Origin: Acidobacteriota bacterium
Lineage (GTDB): Bacteria; Acidobacteriota; Terriglobia; UBA7540
Assembly (NCBI GenBank): GCA_021784615.1
Contig: JAJYHU010000304.1
Coordinates: 1-7,930, forward strand
Reading direction: 5' to 3'
DNA: 7,930 nt
The notes beneath the pieces were generated by a model. That model had not been told where the DNA came from. It did not search any database and was given only the letters and a program-made list of their open reading frames with translations. Of this stretch, positions 1 to 6,828 are shown in pieces (within the stretch, counting starts at the first letter, position 1; every line of letters begins with the position of its first letter). Both the position numbers and the translations under genes were made by a program.

Positions 1-34
1 GGTTTTCCGCGGGTTGTGTCTACGGGTTTCTCTT

Positions 35-42
35 GAGAGGAG
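35..42 (+). promoter_or_regulatory. Ribosome binding site of the TonB-dependent receptor gene
   Basis: GAGAGGAG ends 7 bases before the ATG at 50. It decides for this start over the TTG at 14, which has no comparable site and would put 12 polar residues before the signal peptide. Confidence 0.75.
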
Positions 43-49
43 CGCTTTG

Positions 50-2266
50 ATGAAGTTTGTGCGGTTTCTGTCTCTGTGCGTACTCGTGTTTTTTCTTGCG
101 GCGCGCGGGTACGCCGGCATCTTTGGCAACGTGCGGGGAATCGTCCATGATCCCCAGCACCGGCCCATCAGCAGGGCGCAGGTTACGATTCGGGCGCGCG
201 CCTCTGCATGGTCGCGGACCATGCGGTCGAACGCTGAGGGCGAATTCGAGTTCAGCGCGGTTCCGGCCGGCGACTATGCGGTCAAGGTGGCGGCAAAGGG
301 ATTCCAGCCCCTTGTGGAATCGATTATCGTGGCTTCAGGGAGCGCGCCGATCCTGCACTGCCAGATGAGCCTGCAAGGTTTGAAGGAAACCGTGAAAGTT
401 TCCGGGACCCCCGAATTTATCAACACGGAGGCTTCAAGCTCCCAGACGCTTGTGAGCAGCCGGAAGATTGCCCGCACTCCGGGCGCAGACCGGACCAACA
501 GTCTGGCGATGATTACGGACTATGTTCCCGGCGCCTACGTGGTCCATGACCAGCTTCACGTCCGTGGCGGGCACCAGGTTAGTTGGGAAGTGGATGGCGT
601 TCCCGTGCCGAATACGAACATCGCGAGCAACGTGGGGCCGCAGTTTGACCCGAAAGACGTTGACTACGTGGAAATGAAGACAAGCGGCTATTCCGCCGAG
701 TATGGCAACCGCACCTACGGCGTGTTCAATGTGGTTCCGCGCTCCGGGTTCGAATACAACAACCTGAGCGAGCTGGTCGTGAGCTACGGGAATTTTAACC
801 AGACGAACGATCAGCTGACCTTTGGCGGCCACACCGACCGTCTGGCCTACTACGGAAGTTTCAGCGCTAACCGCTCCGGTCTTGGACTGATGACCCCGGT
901 AGCCCAAGTCATCCATGATATGGACAGCGGCCTGGGGGGATTTGGCTCGCTGATCTTCAATGCCACGCCCAAAGACCAGTTGCGCCTGGTGGCTTCCGTG
1001 CGCGGCGATCATTATCAGATTCCAAACACGCCTGAGCAACAAGTTGCGGGCATCCGCGATCTGGACCTGGAGCGGGACGCCTTTGTCAACTTTTCCTGGG
1101 TTCATAGTTTTAATTCCGGGACCATGCTGACCGTTTCTCCGTTTTACCATTTCAACCGAGCAAATTTTGTGGGCGGCCCTAGCGACACGCCTTACATCCT
1201 GAACAACAGCCGCGGCTCCCAATACGCGGGCGGACAAGTGACACTGACGGTTGTGAAAGGGAAGCATAACGCGCAATTCGGCCTGGAGACTTTTGGCCAG
1301 CACGACGACACGTTCTTCGGCTTGCAGCAGGCCGACCCGATCGGACAGCTTCTCCACCAGCGCCTCACCCCCTGGGGAAACCTGGAAGCGATGTTCCTCG
1401 AGGATCAGTATCAGATCACTCCCTGGCTGTCGCTCGACGGAGGCGTCCGGCTTACGCATTACGGGGGCCTACTCTCGGAGAATGCGGCCTCTCCGCGGGT
1501 TGGAGCGGCTCTTCGCCTGCCCAAGCTCGGCTGGATTCTGCGGGCGTTCTACGGGCGCTACTATCAGGCGCCGCCGCTCGACACGGTTTCCGGGCCGCTC
1601 GCGCAGTTTGCGCTCGAGCAAGGGTTCAGCTATCTTCCCTTGCGCGGTGAGCGGGATGAGCAATATCAGGTTGGCGTAACCGTGCCGTTCCACAACTGGG
1701 CGATTGATGCCGACGTCTTTCGCACCCACGCCCACAACTTTTTCGATCACGACGTCATCGGCAACTCCAACATCTTTTTGCCGCTGACCATCCAGGGTGC
1801 GCGCATCCAGGGCTGGGAAGCGGTTGTGAGAGTGCCTCAAATCTTTCACGTGGCCAAACTGCACCTTGCCTATTCTCACCAGTTTGTCCAAGGCTTCGGG
1901 ACCGTCACGGGCGGCCTGACGGATTTTAGACCCCCGCAAGCGGGTTTTTTCTGGCTGGACCACGACCAGCGCAACACGCTGAGCACCGTCATCTCATCCA
2001 AGCTCCCCGGCCAGGCTTGGGCGACGGCGACGGTCGCGTACGGATCGGGCTTTGTGAACGGCGACGGCCCGGCGCATCTGCCCTCGCACGCCACGGCGGA
2101 TGCATCGCTCGGAAAGTCCTTCGGCGCAACCTGGTCGCTGGCCCTCGATGCTTTGAACATCGCGAACCGGCGCTATCTGCTCGACAACAGCAACACGTTC
2201 GGCGGCACCCATTACGTCAATCCCCGGGAAATCTACGTGGAGTTGCGGTACCGGTTCCACTATTGA
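50..2266 (+). CDS. TonB-dependent receptor-like outer-membrane protein with N-terminal carboxypeptidase-regulatory-like domain
   Basis: A 738-residue protein. The ATG at 50 is preferred over the in-frame TTG at 14 because GAGAGGAG (35-42) lies 7 bases upstream and because the protein then begins with a classic signal peptide: MKFVR, a hydrophobic core to about residue 18, and a likely cleavage after RGYA (residue 22). Residues about 25-107 look like a CarboxypepD_reg (transthyretin-like) domain, with the GxV-x-D...P and G-x-F-x-F...PaGdY patterns. Residues about 138-232 form the plug, with LHVRGG (169-174), the VDGVPVPN turn (181-188) and SAEYGN...NVVPRSG (215-233). The rest alternates like a β-barrel and ends in YRFHY with a terminal aromatic residue. 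The family imports or binds ligands at the outer membrane using TonB energy. The substrate cannot be told, and Oar/SusC-like members are usually longer (around 1,000 residues). ETVKVSG (113-119) is only a guess for a TonB box. A purely structural or adhesive role is possible. Confidence 0.9.
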   Translation: MKFVRFLSLCVLVFFLAARGYAGIFGNVRGIVHDPQHRPISRAQVTIRARASAWSRTMRSNAEGEFEFSAVPAGDYAVKVAAKGFQPLVESIIVASGSAPILHCQMSLQGLKETVKVSGTPEFINTEASSSQTLVSSRKIARTPGADRTNSLAMITDYVPGAYVVHDQLHVRGGHQVSWEVDGVPVPNTNIASNVGPQFDPKDVDYVEMKTSGYSAEYGNRTYGVFNVVPRSGFEYNNLSELVVSYGNFNQTNDQLTFGGHTDRLAYYGSFSANRSGLGLMTPVAQVIHDMDSGLGGFGSLIFNATPKDQLRLVASVRGDHYQIPNTPEQQVAGIRDLDLERDAFVNFSWVHSFNSGTMLTVSPFYHFNRANFVGGPSDTPYILNNSRGSQYAGGQVTLTVVKGKHNAQFGLETFGQHDDTFFGLQQADPIGQLLHQRLTPWGNLEAMFLEDQYQITPWLSLDGGVRLTHYGGLLSENAASPRVGAALRLPKLGWILRAFYGRYYQAPPLDTVSGPLAQFALEQGFSYLPLRGERDEQYQVGVTVPFHNWAIDADVFRTHAHNFFDHDVIGNSNIFLPLTIQGARIQGWEAVVRVPQIFHVAKLHLAYSHQFVQGFGTVTGGLTDFRPPQAGFFWLDHDQRNTLSTVISSKLPGQAWATATVAYGSGFVNGDGPAHLPSHATADASLGKSFGATWSLALDALNIANRRYLLDNSNTFGGTHYVNPREIYVELRYRFHY

Positions 2267-2411
2267 CGGCTCGGAACTCTTCGGCCGCGGGGCCCGCACA
2301 AGGCCGCGGACATTCTGCTGGACTGACGTTTTGCGCCTCCGCATGCCGGGATAAACGCGCTGCTAACTCCTCCCAAATTGGAACCTCACTTGGCCGCAAT
2401 GCGCTATTGTA

Positions 2412-2467
2412 GAGGGCCTCGGCCTATGGCAAACTAGCCCAGGGTTTGCCCTCGGGAGAGTTGCAAA
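2412..2467 (+). repeat. Overlapping, mutually exclusive inverted repeats (possible structured RNA or leader)
   Basis: Three pairings compete for the same bases. GAGGGC 2412-2417 pairs with GCCCTC 2448-2453. GGCAAAC 2428-2434 pairs perfectly with GTTTGCC 2444-2450 around a 9-base loop. TTTGC 2445-2449 pairs with GCAAA 2463-2467 and encloses CTC/GAG closed by a GGGA (GNRA-type) loop. A purine-rich AAGGAG follows at 2470-2475. Competing helices are what leaders and attenuators show, but stems of 5-7 bp in GC-rich DNA can arise by chance. No known riboswitch consensus was recognised with certainty. Confidence 0.3.
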
Positions 2468-2535
2468 GTAAGGAGACCGTTTGGCTGCATGAACCCTCAA
2501 GGGAGAAAATTGCACGGAACGGCAGCGTCGCGCTC

Positions 2536-2556
2536 CGGGATCGTTTCCCGTTTTTT
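2536..2556 (+). terminator. Weak candidate intrinsic terminator
   Basis: CGGGA (2536-2540) pairs with TCCCG (2546-2550) around a TCGTT loop and is followed directly by six T (2551-2556). The form is right, but the stem is only 5 bp and it lies 270 bases past the receptor stop codon, so it may serve an unseen transcript or be chance. Confidence 0.35.
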
Positions 2557-2573
2557 CCTTTTGAGCGCCGCTA

Positions 2574-2594
2574 CCGGCCCCTGGCGGGGCCCGG
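2574..2594. repeat. GC-rich hairpin
   Basis: CCGGCCCC (2574-2581) pairs with GGGGCC plus GG (2586-2594) around a TGGC loop, with one bulged C at 2592. No T-run follows on the + strand, so it is not a typical terminator. It lies just after the hairpin at 2536-2556. Confidence 0.4.
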
Positions 2595-2686
2595 AATACC
2601 TGCAAGTCCTGGGCTCCGTGGCAGGTCCCGCCCGGCTCAGCTTGCTTTCACCCCAGCCCTTGAAGCCGCGGAACGCGCGGAATCAG

Positions 2687-2761
2687 TTCCGAATCGGCAT
2701 GGCCCAGGCGTATTTCAAATCTCAGGAATCCGCAACCAGGCGACCTTCCGAATCTGAACGG
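2687..2761. repeat. Imperfect 16-base direct repeat upstream of the glycosyltransferase operon
   Basis: TTCCGAATC occurs at 2687-2695 and again at 2746-2754. Extended to 16 bases (2687-2702 and 2746-2761) the copies differ at three positions, and each has a GGAATC 5' of it (2679-2684 and 2725-2730). GGAATCAGTTCC at 2679-2690 is itself an interrupted palindrome (GGAA/TTCC). This could be a pair of protein-binding sites about 170-245 bases before the start at 2931, but chance is not excluded. Confidence 0.3.
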
Positions 2762-2930
2762 GATTTGATAAGGGGCCTTCCCTAGCAGTAAGCGGGGCAG
2801 CCAAGATCGGCTATGCGCTTGCCACTCTAACAAGTGTGCACGGTCGGTAGAGCCTTAACCTTGGCAGTTTTTCCCGGAAGAGAATGGTACAGGGCTGAAA
2901 AGATAGAACATTTCCACGGAACCTGGAACG

Positions 2931-4712
2931 ATGAGTTTTCTTGAAATTGAAACCGTACTGAGTCTTTTTGCCCTTGCACTGGCATTTCTGGTTCCGAACC
3001 TGGGTTCGCGCTGGTTTGAAGCGCTGGAGCGAAGCTTTGGCAAGCTTGCGCGAAGACGCGGACTTTCAGTGCTGGTTGTGGGGCTTACGGCGCTGGCGCT
3101 GCGCATCGCCCTGCTGCCCATCCTGCCCATTCCCCAGCCGTTGATGCTGGACGATTTTGCTTATCTGCTGGGCGCGGATACCTTTGCCCACGGTCGTCTT
3201 ACGAACCCAACCCCTGCCATGTGGACGCATTTTGAAAGCTTGATGATCCTTCTGCGCCCCACATATAACTCCAAGTACCCGCCCGCCCAGAGCCTTTTTT
3301 TGGCTACGGGGCAGGTGGTCTTGGGCCATCCCTTCTGGGGCGTCTGGCTGAGCGTGGGCCTGATGTGCGCAGCTATCACCTGGATGCTGCAAGGCTGGAT
3401 CAGTGACGAATGGGCTCTGCTCGGCGGATTCCTTGCAGTGGCGCGCATTTCCGCCTTCAGTTTTTGGGGAGACAGCTATTGTGGCGGAGCGGTGGCGGCG
3501 CTCGGCGGGGCCCTGGTGCTTGGGGCGCTGCTTCGTATCAAGCAGGAGCGGCGAGTGCGTTATGCCCTGCTGATGGGGCTAGGTCTCGCAATTTTGGCCA
3601 ACAGCCGGCCCTACGAGGGTCTCGTGTTCAGCCTGCCGGTTGCCGTCGCCCTTTTTGCGTGGATGTTGGGCAATCGCCGGCCGCCTTTTTCCGTTTCGTT
3701 GCGCAAGGTTGTATTACCGCTCACGCTGCTGCTGGGCCTTGCCGGGGTGTGGATGGGTTACTACAACTGGCGGGTCACCGGCAACCCGCTCAGAATGCCC
3801 TACCAAGTCTATCAGGCCACATACGATCCCACTCCCTATTTCCTATGGCAGTCCGAAAAGCCCCTGCCCGAGTACCGTCACGCGGGAATGGAAGAATGGG
3901 AGCAAGACACCGATCTTCGCTGGTTTAGGGAAACGCGATCCCTTGAAGGATTGTTTGCTGAAGAGCTGCAAAAGGCAGAAGTCCTGTGGCTTTTTTATGT
4001 CGGTCCGCTGCTGACACTGCCCATCATCATCGTCTTTCTGATTCTGCCGTACGGTTTTTCGTGGAAGGACATCAGCGGGCAGACGAAGTTCCTGCTTGCG
4101 CTCTTTGGAATATCCCTCGTCGGCATTGCCCTGGAAGTGTACTTCTTTCCGCATTATGCCGCGCCGATGACATGCCTTTTCATTGCGCTGATATTGCTGG
4201 CAATGCGGCGGCTGCGCTCATGGCATTGGCGGCCAGGGAAGCCGACGGGCCTGTTTCTAGTTCGCGCCGTGCCGGCATTTACTCTTCTGGTCATGCTGGT
4301 GCGCGTGGGAGTGTCTCCGCTTCACCTGCACCCGAGGTTTGGATGGTGGGCGCCGTGGTTCGCATACGCTCGGACGACCTCACCCGTCGGGCGCCGGCCG
4401 ATTCTGTCGGAACTCGATCGGCGGCCGGGACGGCACCTCGTCCTGGTGCGGCATTCACCGGGCGTTTACAACCTGGACCTCCACAGGGGTGAAATGTGGC
4501 CGCCTTTTGGCGTATGGGAATGGGTATACAATGGGGCGGATATTGATGATCAACGGGTAGTTTGGGCGCATGACATGGGCCCTACTCAAAACGAAGAATT
4601 GATTCACTATTACAAGCACCGCCATGTTTGGTTGCTTTATGCTGACGAGCAACCGCCTAAACTGGTACCCTACCTAGATGCGGGAGATGGCTCAGCCCAT
4701 CCAGGCAAATAG
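2931..4712 (+). CDS. GT-C-fold membrane glycosyltransferase-like protein (ArnT/PMT_2 type)
   Basis: A 593-residue polytopic inner-membrane protein. Hydrophobic segments lie at about 4-22, 45-66, 120-155, 160-200, 210-247, 258-278, 354-375, 386-425 and 440-460. After the second segment comes LMLDDFAYLLGAD, with the acidic pair D74-D75 where GT-C enzymes place their catalytic acid. KYPPAQ (115-120) sits where related proteins have a K/H-PP-L motif near the lipid-phosphate donor. SRPYEG (225-230) and FFPHYAAPM (405-413) look like further conserved loop motifs. A soluble tail, about 465-593, follows, with EWVYNGADID and HVWLLYAD. By family, the enzyme would transfer a sugar from a polyprenyl-phosphate carrier to an acceptor on the periplasmic side; neither can be named. 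The ATG at 2931 has only a poor ribosome site (CGGAA about 9 bases upstream). It is probably the first gene of an operon with the next two. Confidence 0.75.
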   Translation: MSFLEIETVLSLFALALAFLVPNLGSRWFEALERSFGKLARRRGLSVLVVGLTALALRIALLPILPIPQPLMLDDFAYLLGADTFAHGRLTNPTPAMWTHFESLMILLRPTYNSKYPPAQSLFLATGQVVLGHPFWGVWLSVGLMCAAITWMLQGWISDEWALLGGFLAVARISAFSFWGDSYCGGAVAALGGALVLGALLRIKQERRVRYALLMGLGLAILANSRPYEGLVFSLPVAVALFAWMLGNRRPPFSVSLRKVVLPLTLLLGLAGVWMGYYNWRVTGNPLRMPYQVYQATYDPTPYFLWQSEKPLPEYRHAGMEEWEQDTDLRWFRETRSLEGLFAEELQKAEVLWLFYVGPLLTLPIIIVFLILPYGFSWKDISGQTKFLLALFGISLVGIALEVYFFPHYAAPMTCLFIALILLAMRRLRSWHWRPGKPTGLFLVRAVPAFTLLVMLVRVGVSPLHLHPRFGWWAPWFAYARTTSPVGRRPILSELDRRPGRHLVLVRHSPGVYNLDLHRGEMWPPFGVWEWVYNGADIDDQRVVWAHDMGPTQNEELIHYYKHRHVWLLYADEQPPKLVPYLDAGDGSAHPGK

Positions 4713-4750
4713 CAGAAAACTGTCGTGCCACGGCAGGCGGTGAGGAATCC

Positions 4751-5287
4751 ATGACGGCAGTGCGTGTGCCAGCCGAACAGCAACCGGACCAAATCTCGGC
4801 TTCGCCTGGCGGCGAGAAAGAACAGAACTGCGCGACCGGCGGCTCTCAGAATGAAAGCCAACGAGCCCGGAGCGCGGGCGCCGCGACCACCTTTCAAGGG
4901 GCGGGAAGAGGTGTGCGGGGTGAATTCGCTCGCTACGTGGTCGTAGGCGGAGTCGCCTTCGTCTGCGACGCGGGCATGCTTTACTATGTGACGCAGTTTC
5001 TAAGAGTGAACTACCTCATTTCGGCGCCCATTGGATTTCTGATAGGGACTTTGGTGAATTACGCACTAAGCAGGACATGGGTTTTCGAGCGTCGGACACT
5101 GAAGAACAGGTCGGCTGAATTGACGATTTTCACGTTGATCGGCGTCGTCGGCCTAGGCCTTAACGAATTGATTCTGTGGCTCTTCCAGTCGAAGCTGGGA
5201 ATATACTACATGTTTGCCAAAGGGGTAAGCGGCGCCGTAGTAATAGTGTGGAATTTCGGCGCTCGTAAGCTGGTGCTCTTTCGCTAG
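4751..5287 (+). CDS. GtrA-family membrane protein
   Basis: A 178-residue protein whose last 120 residues match the GtrA fold. There are four hydrophobic segments at about 62-82, 88-108, 122-142 and 150-170. The start motif is EFARYVVVGG with D73, NYALSRTWVF (103-112) follows the second segment, and the end is WNFGARKLVLFR. GtrA proteins are tied to moving polyprenyl-phosphate-linked sugars across the inner membrane or to supporting the enzymes that use them, which fits the GT-C gene 38 bases upstream and the flavoprotein gene 23 bases downstream. The ATG at 4751 has GAGGA ending 4 bases before it. The first 54 residues are hydrophilic and rich in Q, A, G and R, unlike the family. An in-frame GTG at 4913 would give 124 residues, the usual family size, so the start is uncertain; the domain call is not. 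Confidence 0.85.
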   Translation: MTAVRVPAEQQPDQISASPGGEKEQNCATGGSQNESQRARSAGAATTFQGAGRGVRGEFARYVVVGGVAFVCDAGMLYYVTQFLRVNYLISAPIGFLIGTLVNYALSRTWVFERRTLKNRSAELTIFTLIGVVGLGLNELILWLFQSKLGIYYMFAKGVSGAVVIVWNFGARKLVLFR

Positions 5288-5297
5288 AGGGAGTCTT

Positions 5298-5304
5298 GAA
5301 GGAG
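5298..5304 (+). promoter_or_regulatory. Ribosome binding site of the flavoprotein gene
   Basis: GAAGGAG (5298-5304) is a strong Shine-Dalgarno match 6 bases before the GTG at 5311 and lies between the GtrA stop (5287) and that start. It supports a GTG start and translation as part of the operon. Confidence 0.75.
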
Positions 5305-5310
5305 AACGTT

Positions 5311-6774
5311 GTGACAACAGCGGGGTCATCCGTCGTCATCATCGGGGCTGGACCAGCCGGTCTGACGGCCGCACTCGAGCTCTCAAAGCATCAGGTTCCA
5401 GCGGTGGTGCTGGAAGCCGACAAACAGGTCGGCGGCATTTCGCGCACCGTCAATTACAAGGGATATTTGTTCGACATTGGCGGGCACCGCTTCTTTACCA
5501 AATGGGACGAGGTGAACCGGATTTGGCAGGAAACCCTGGGCGATCAGTTTCTTCTGCGGCCGCGCTTGTCACGCATCTATTACCGCAAGAAGTTCTTCCT
5601 TTACCCGCTGGTGGCCAAAAACGCATTGTTCGGGCTGGGACTCATCGAAAGCTCTCGAATCCTTGCAAGCTATCTCCGCTCGGCGCTGTTTCCAACGCCC
5701 AAGGAAGATAACCTGGAAGAGTGGGTTTCAAATCGATTCGGGAAACGCCTTTATCAGATCTTCTTCAAGACATATACTGAGAAAGTCTGGGGCGTGCCCT
5801 GCACATCAATACAGGCAGAATGGGCCGCTCAGAGAATTCGAGGGCTTTCGCTCATAAGTGCTATTAAAAATGCTCTTTTACCATCAAAAACGCCAAAAGC
5901 GAAGACTTTGATCGACCGATTTCATTATCCCGTGCGCGGTCCAGGCCAGATGTGGGAGACCCTGGCCGAGCAGCTTATCCAGCAGGGCTACCCGGTGCTG
6001 ATGGAGCGTCCCGTCGTCCGGATTTGCCATGAGCGAGGCGAGGTGAGGCGCGTGATCACCGAAGGACCGCATGGCGGCGAGAGTTTTGCGGGAACGCACT
6101 TCATCAGCTCAATGCCCATCCGGAATTTGATCAGGGCGCTCGATCCGCAGCCACCGGAAGATGTGTGCCGGGCGGCAAACGAGATCCGCTACCGGGACTT
6201 CCTGATTGTCAGCCTGATTATCAATTGCAAAGAAGTTGCGCCCGACAACTGGATTTACGTCCACGAGCCGGGAGTCAAGGTGGGGCGAATCCAAAACTTC
6301 AAGAACTGGTCGCCGGCGATGGTTCCTGACGCGAGCAAGACGTGCCTGGGAATGGAGTATTTCGTCTTTGAGAACGACGAGCTCTGGTCAAGCCCTGACC
6401 CGGATCTGATCAGTCTTGCGCGCCGCGAGATTGTGCAGCTTGGCCTGGTCCGTCCGGAGGAAATCGAAGACGGAACCGTGGTCCGAATGCAAAAGGCCTA
6501 TCCCATGTACGATCCCGGCTGGACGGAGCGGGTTGAGGCCATCCGCGCCTATGCTGACGCCAATCTTAGAAATCTTCAGTTTGTCGGCCGGAACGGGATG
6601 CACAAGTACAACAACCAGGATCATTCCATGATGACGGCCCTGTGCGCCGCCCGAAACGTTTGCGGAGCGCATCATGACCTTTGGGCGATCAATAGCGAAC
6701 CCGACTACCACGAGGAAGTGAAGGAGGAAGACTCCCAAAGGAAGCGCATGCCAGTGGAAAGTCCTGCCTCTTGA
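5311..6774 (+). CDS. FAD-dependent oxidoreductase, amine-oxidase / UDP-galactopyranose-mutase-like superfamily
   Basis: A 487-residue soluble flavoprotein. The GTG at 5311 is chosen because GAAGGAG ends 6 bases before it; the in-frame TTG at 5296 overlaps that site and has little of its own. The N-terminus is an FAD-binding Rossmann fold: VVIIGAGPAG (GxGxxG at 12-17), E35 at the end of the second strand to hold the ribose, then VGGISRT (40-46) and FDIGGHRFF (54-62). TYTEKVWG (154-161), EWAAQRIRGLSL (170-181) and FHYPVRGPGQMW (204-215) are typical of this branch. GRNGMHKYNNQDHSM (426-440) closes the FAD site and resembles the GR...Y...D motif of UDP-galactopyranose mutase. The charged tail has no clear role. 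Databases often name such proteins protoporphyrinogen-oxidase-like, but the setting next to glycosyltransferase and GtrA genes points to sugar or lipid-carrier chemistry. The substrate and reaction (oxidation or ring isomerisation) are not known. Confidence 0.85.
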   Translation: MTTAGSSVVIIGAGPAGLTAALELSKHQVPAVVLEADKQVGGISRTVNYKGYLFDIGGHRFFTKWDEVNRIWQETLGDQFLLRPRLSRIYYRKKFFLYPLVAKNALFGLGLIESSRILASYLRSALFPTPKEDNLEEWVSNRFGKRLYQIFFKTYTEKVWGVPCTSIQAEWAAQRIRGLSLISAIKNALLPSKTPKAKTLIDRFHYPVRGPGQMWETLAEQLIQQGYPVLMERPVVRICHERGEVRRVITEGPHGGESFAGTHFISSMPIRNLIRALDPQPPEDVCRAANEIRYRDFLIVSLIINCKEVAPDNWIYVHEPGVKVGRIQNFKNWSPAMVPDASKTCLGMEYFVFENDELWSSPDPDLISLARREIVQLGLVRPEEIEDGTVVRMQKAYPMYDPGWTERVEAIRAYADANLRNLQFVGRNGMHKYNNQDHSMMTALCAARNVCGAHHDLWAINSEPDYHEEVKEEDSQRKRMPVESPAS

Positions 6775-6808
6775 AGTCCCCGTCACAGTGGCGACTTGCG
6801 TAAGCCTT

Positions 6809-6827
6809 CGATGCCATCAGGGCATCG
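6809..6827. terminator. Hairpin in the convergent junction, possible bidirectional terminator
   Basis: CGATGCC (6809-6815) pairs perfectly with GGCATCG (6821-6827) around ATCAG. AGC (6803-6805) can extend it by pairing with GCT (6828-6830) across a three-base bulge. It sits in the 54 bases between two facing stop codons and ends next to the stop of the minus-strand gene. There is no T-run on either strand, so it is not a textbook intrinsic terminator; it may still stop transcription or protect the 3' ends. Confidence 0.45.
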
Positions 6828-6828
6828 G

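Larger units (their letters stand above)
2267..2930. other. 664-base non-coding gap between the receptor gene and the glycosyltransferase gene
   Basis: I see no convincing gene here. Short open frames exist on both strands (for example 2446-2757 and 2489-2785 on +), but they overlap in different frames, are rich in R, P and S, and resemble no family I know. The gap should contain the end of the receptor transcript and the promoter of the downstream operon. Visible structure: CCGCGG repeated at 2285-2290 and 2304-2309, which can pair around 13 bases; alternative hairpins at 2412-2467; a hairpin plus T-run at 2536-2556; a GC-rich hairpin at 2574-2594; and an imperfect direct repeat at 2687-2761. 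TTGGCA at 2861-2866 resembles a -35 box, but no good -10 follows at the right distance, so I do not call a promoter. I saw no tRNA, RNase P, tmRNA or SRP RNA signature. Confidence 0.6.

Noticed and set aside
434..1459. A 341-codon open frame on the minus strand inside the receptor gene
   Set aside because: It lies wholly antisense to a well-supported receptor, has no recognisable motif, and is the kind of frame that GC-rich codon bias creates on the opposite strand.
2285..2309. CCGCGG pair just after the receptor gene as an intrinsic terminator
   Set aside because: The stem is 6 bp with a 13-base loop and no T-run follows.
2428..2490. A cyclic-di-GMP (GEMM-type) riboswitch, because of GGCAAAC and GCAAAG
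   Set aside because: The two short words are present, but the linking helices and the second half of the consensus are not recognisable, and GGCAAAC is taken up by its own perfect inverted repeat.
2489..2785. A possible small 98-residue protein with AAGGAG upstream
   Set aside because: The site is 13 bases from the ATG, which is too far; another frame is open over the same stretch; the composition (R, P, S) looks non-coding. Kept only as part of the gap description.
2861..2930. A σ70-type promoter with TTGGCA at 2861 before the glycosyltransferase gene
   Set aside because: No hexamer with more than three matches to TATAAT lies at 16-18 bases spacing.
5296..5310. TTG at 5296 as the start of the flavoprotein
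   Set aside because: It overlaps the strong GAAGGAG site that serves the GTG at 5311, and it would add five residues before the Rossmann strand without support.
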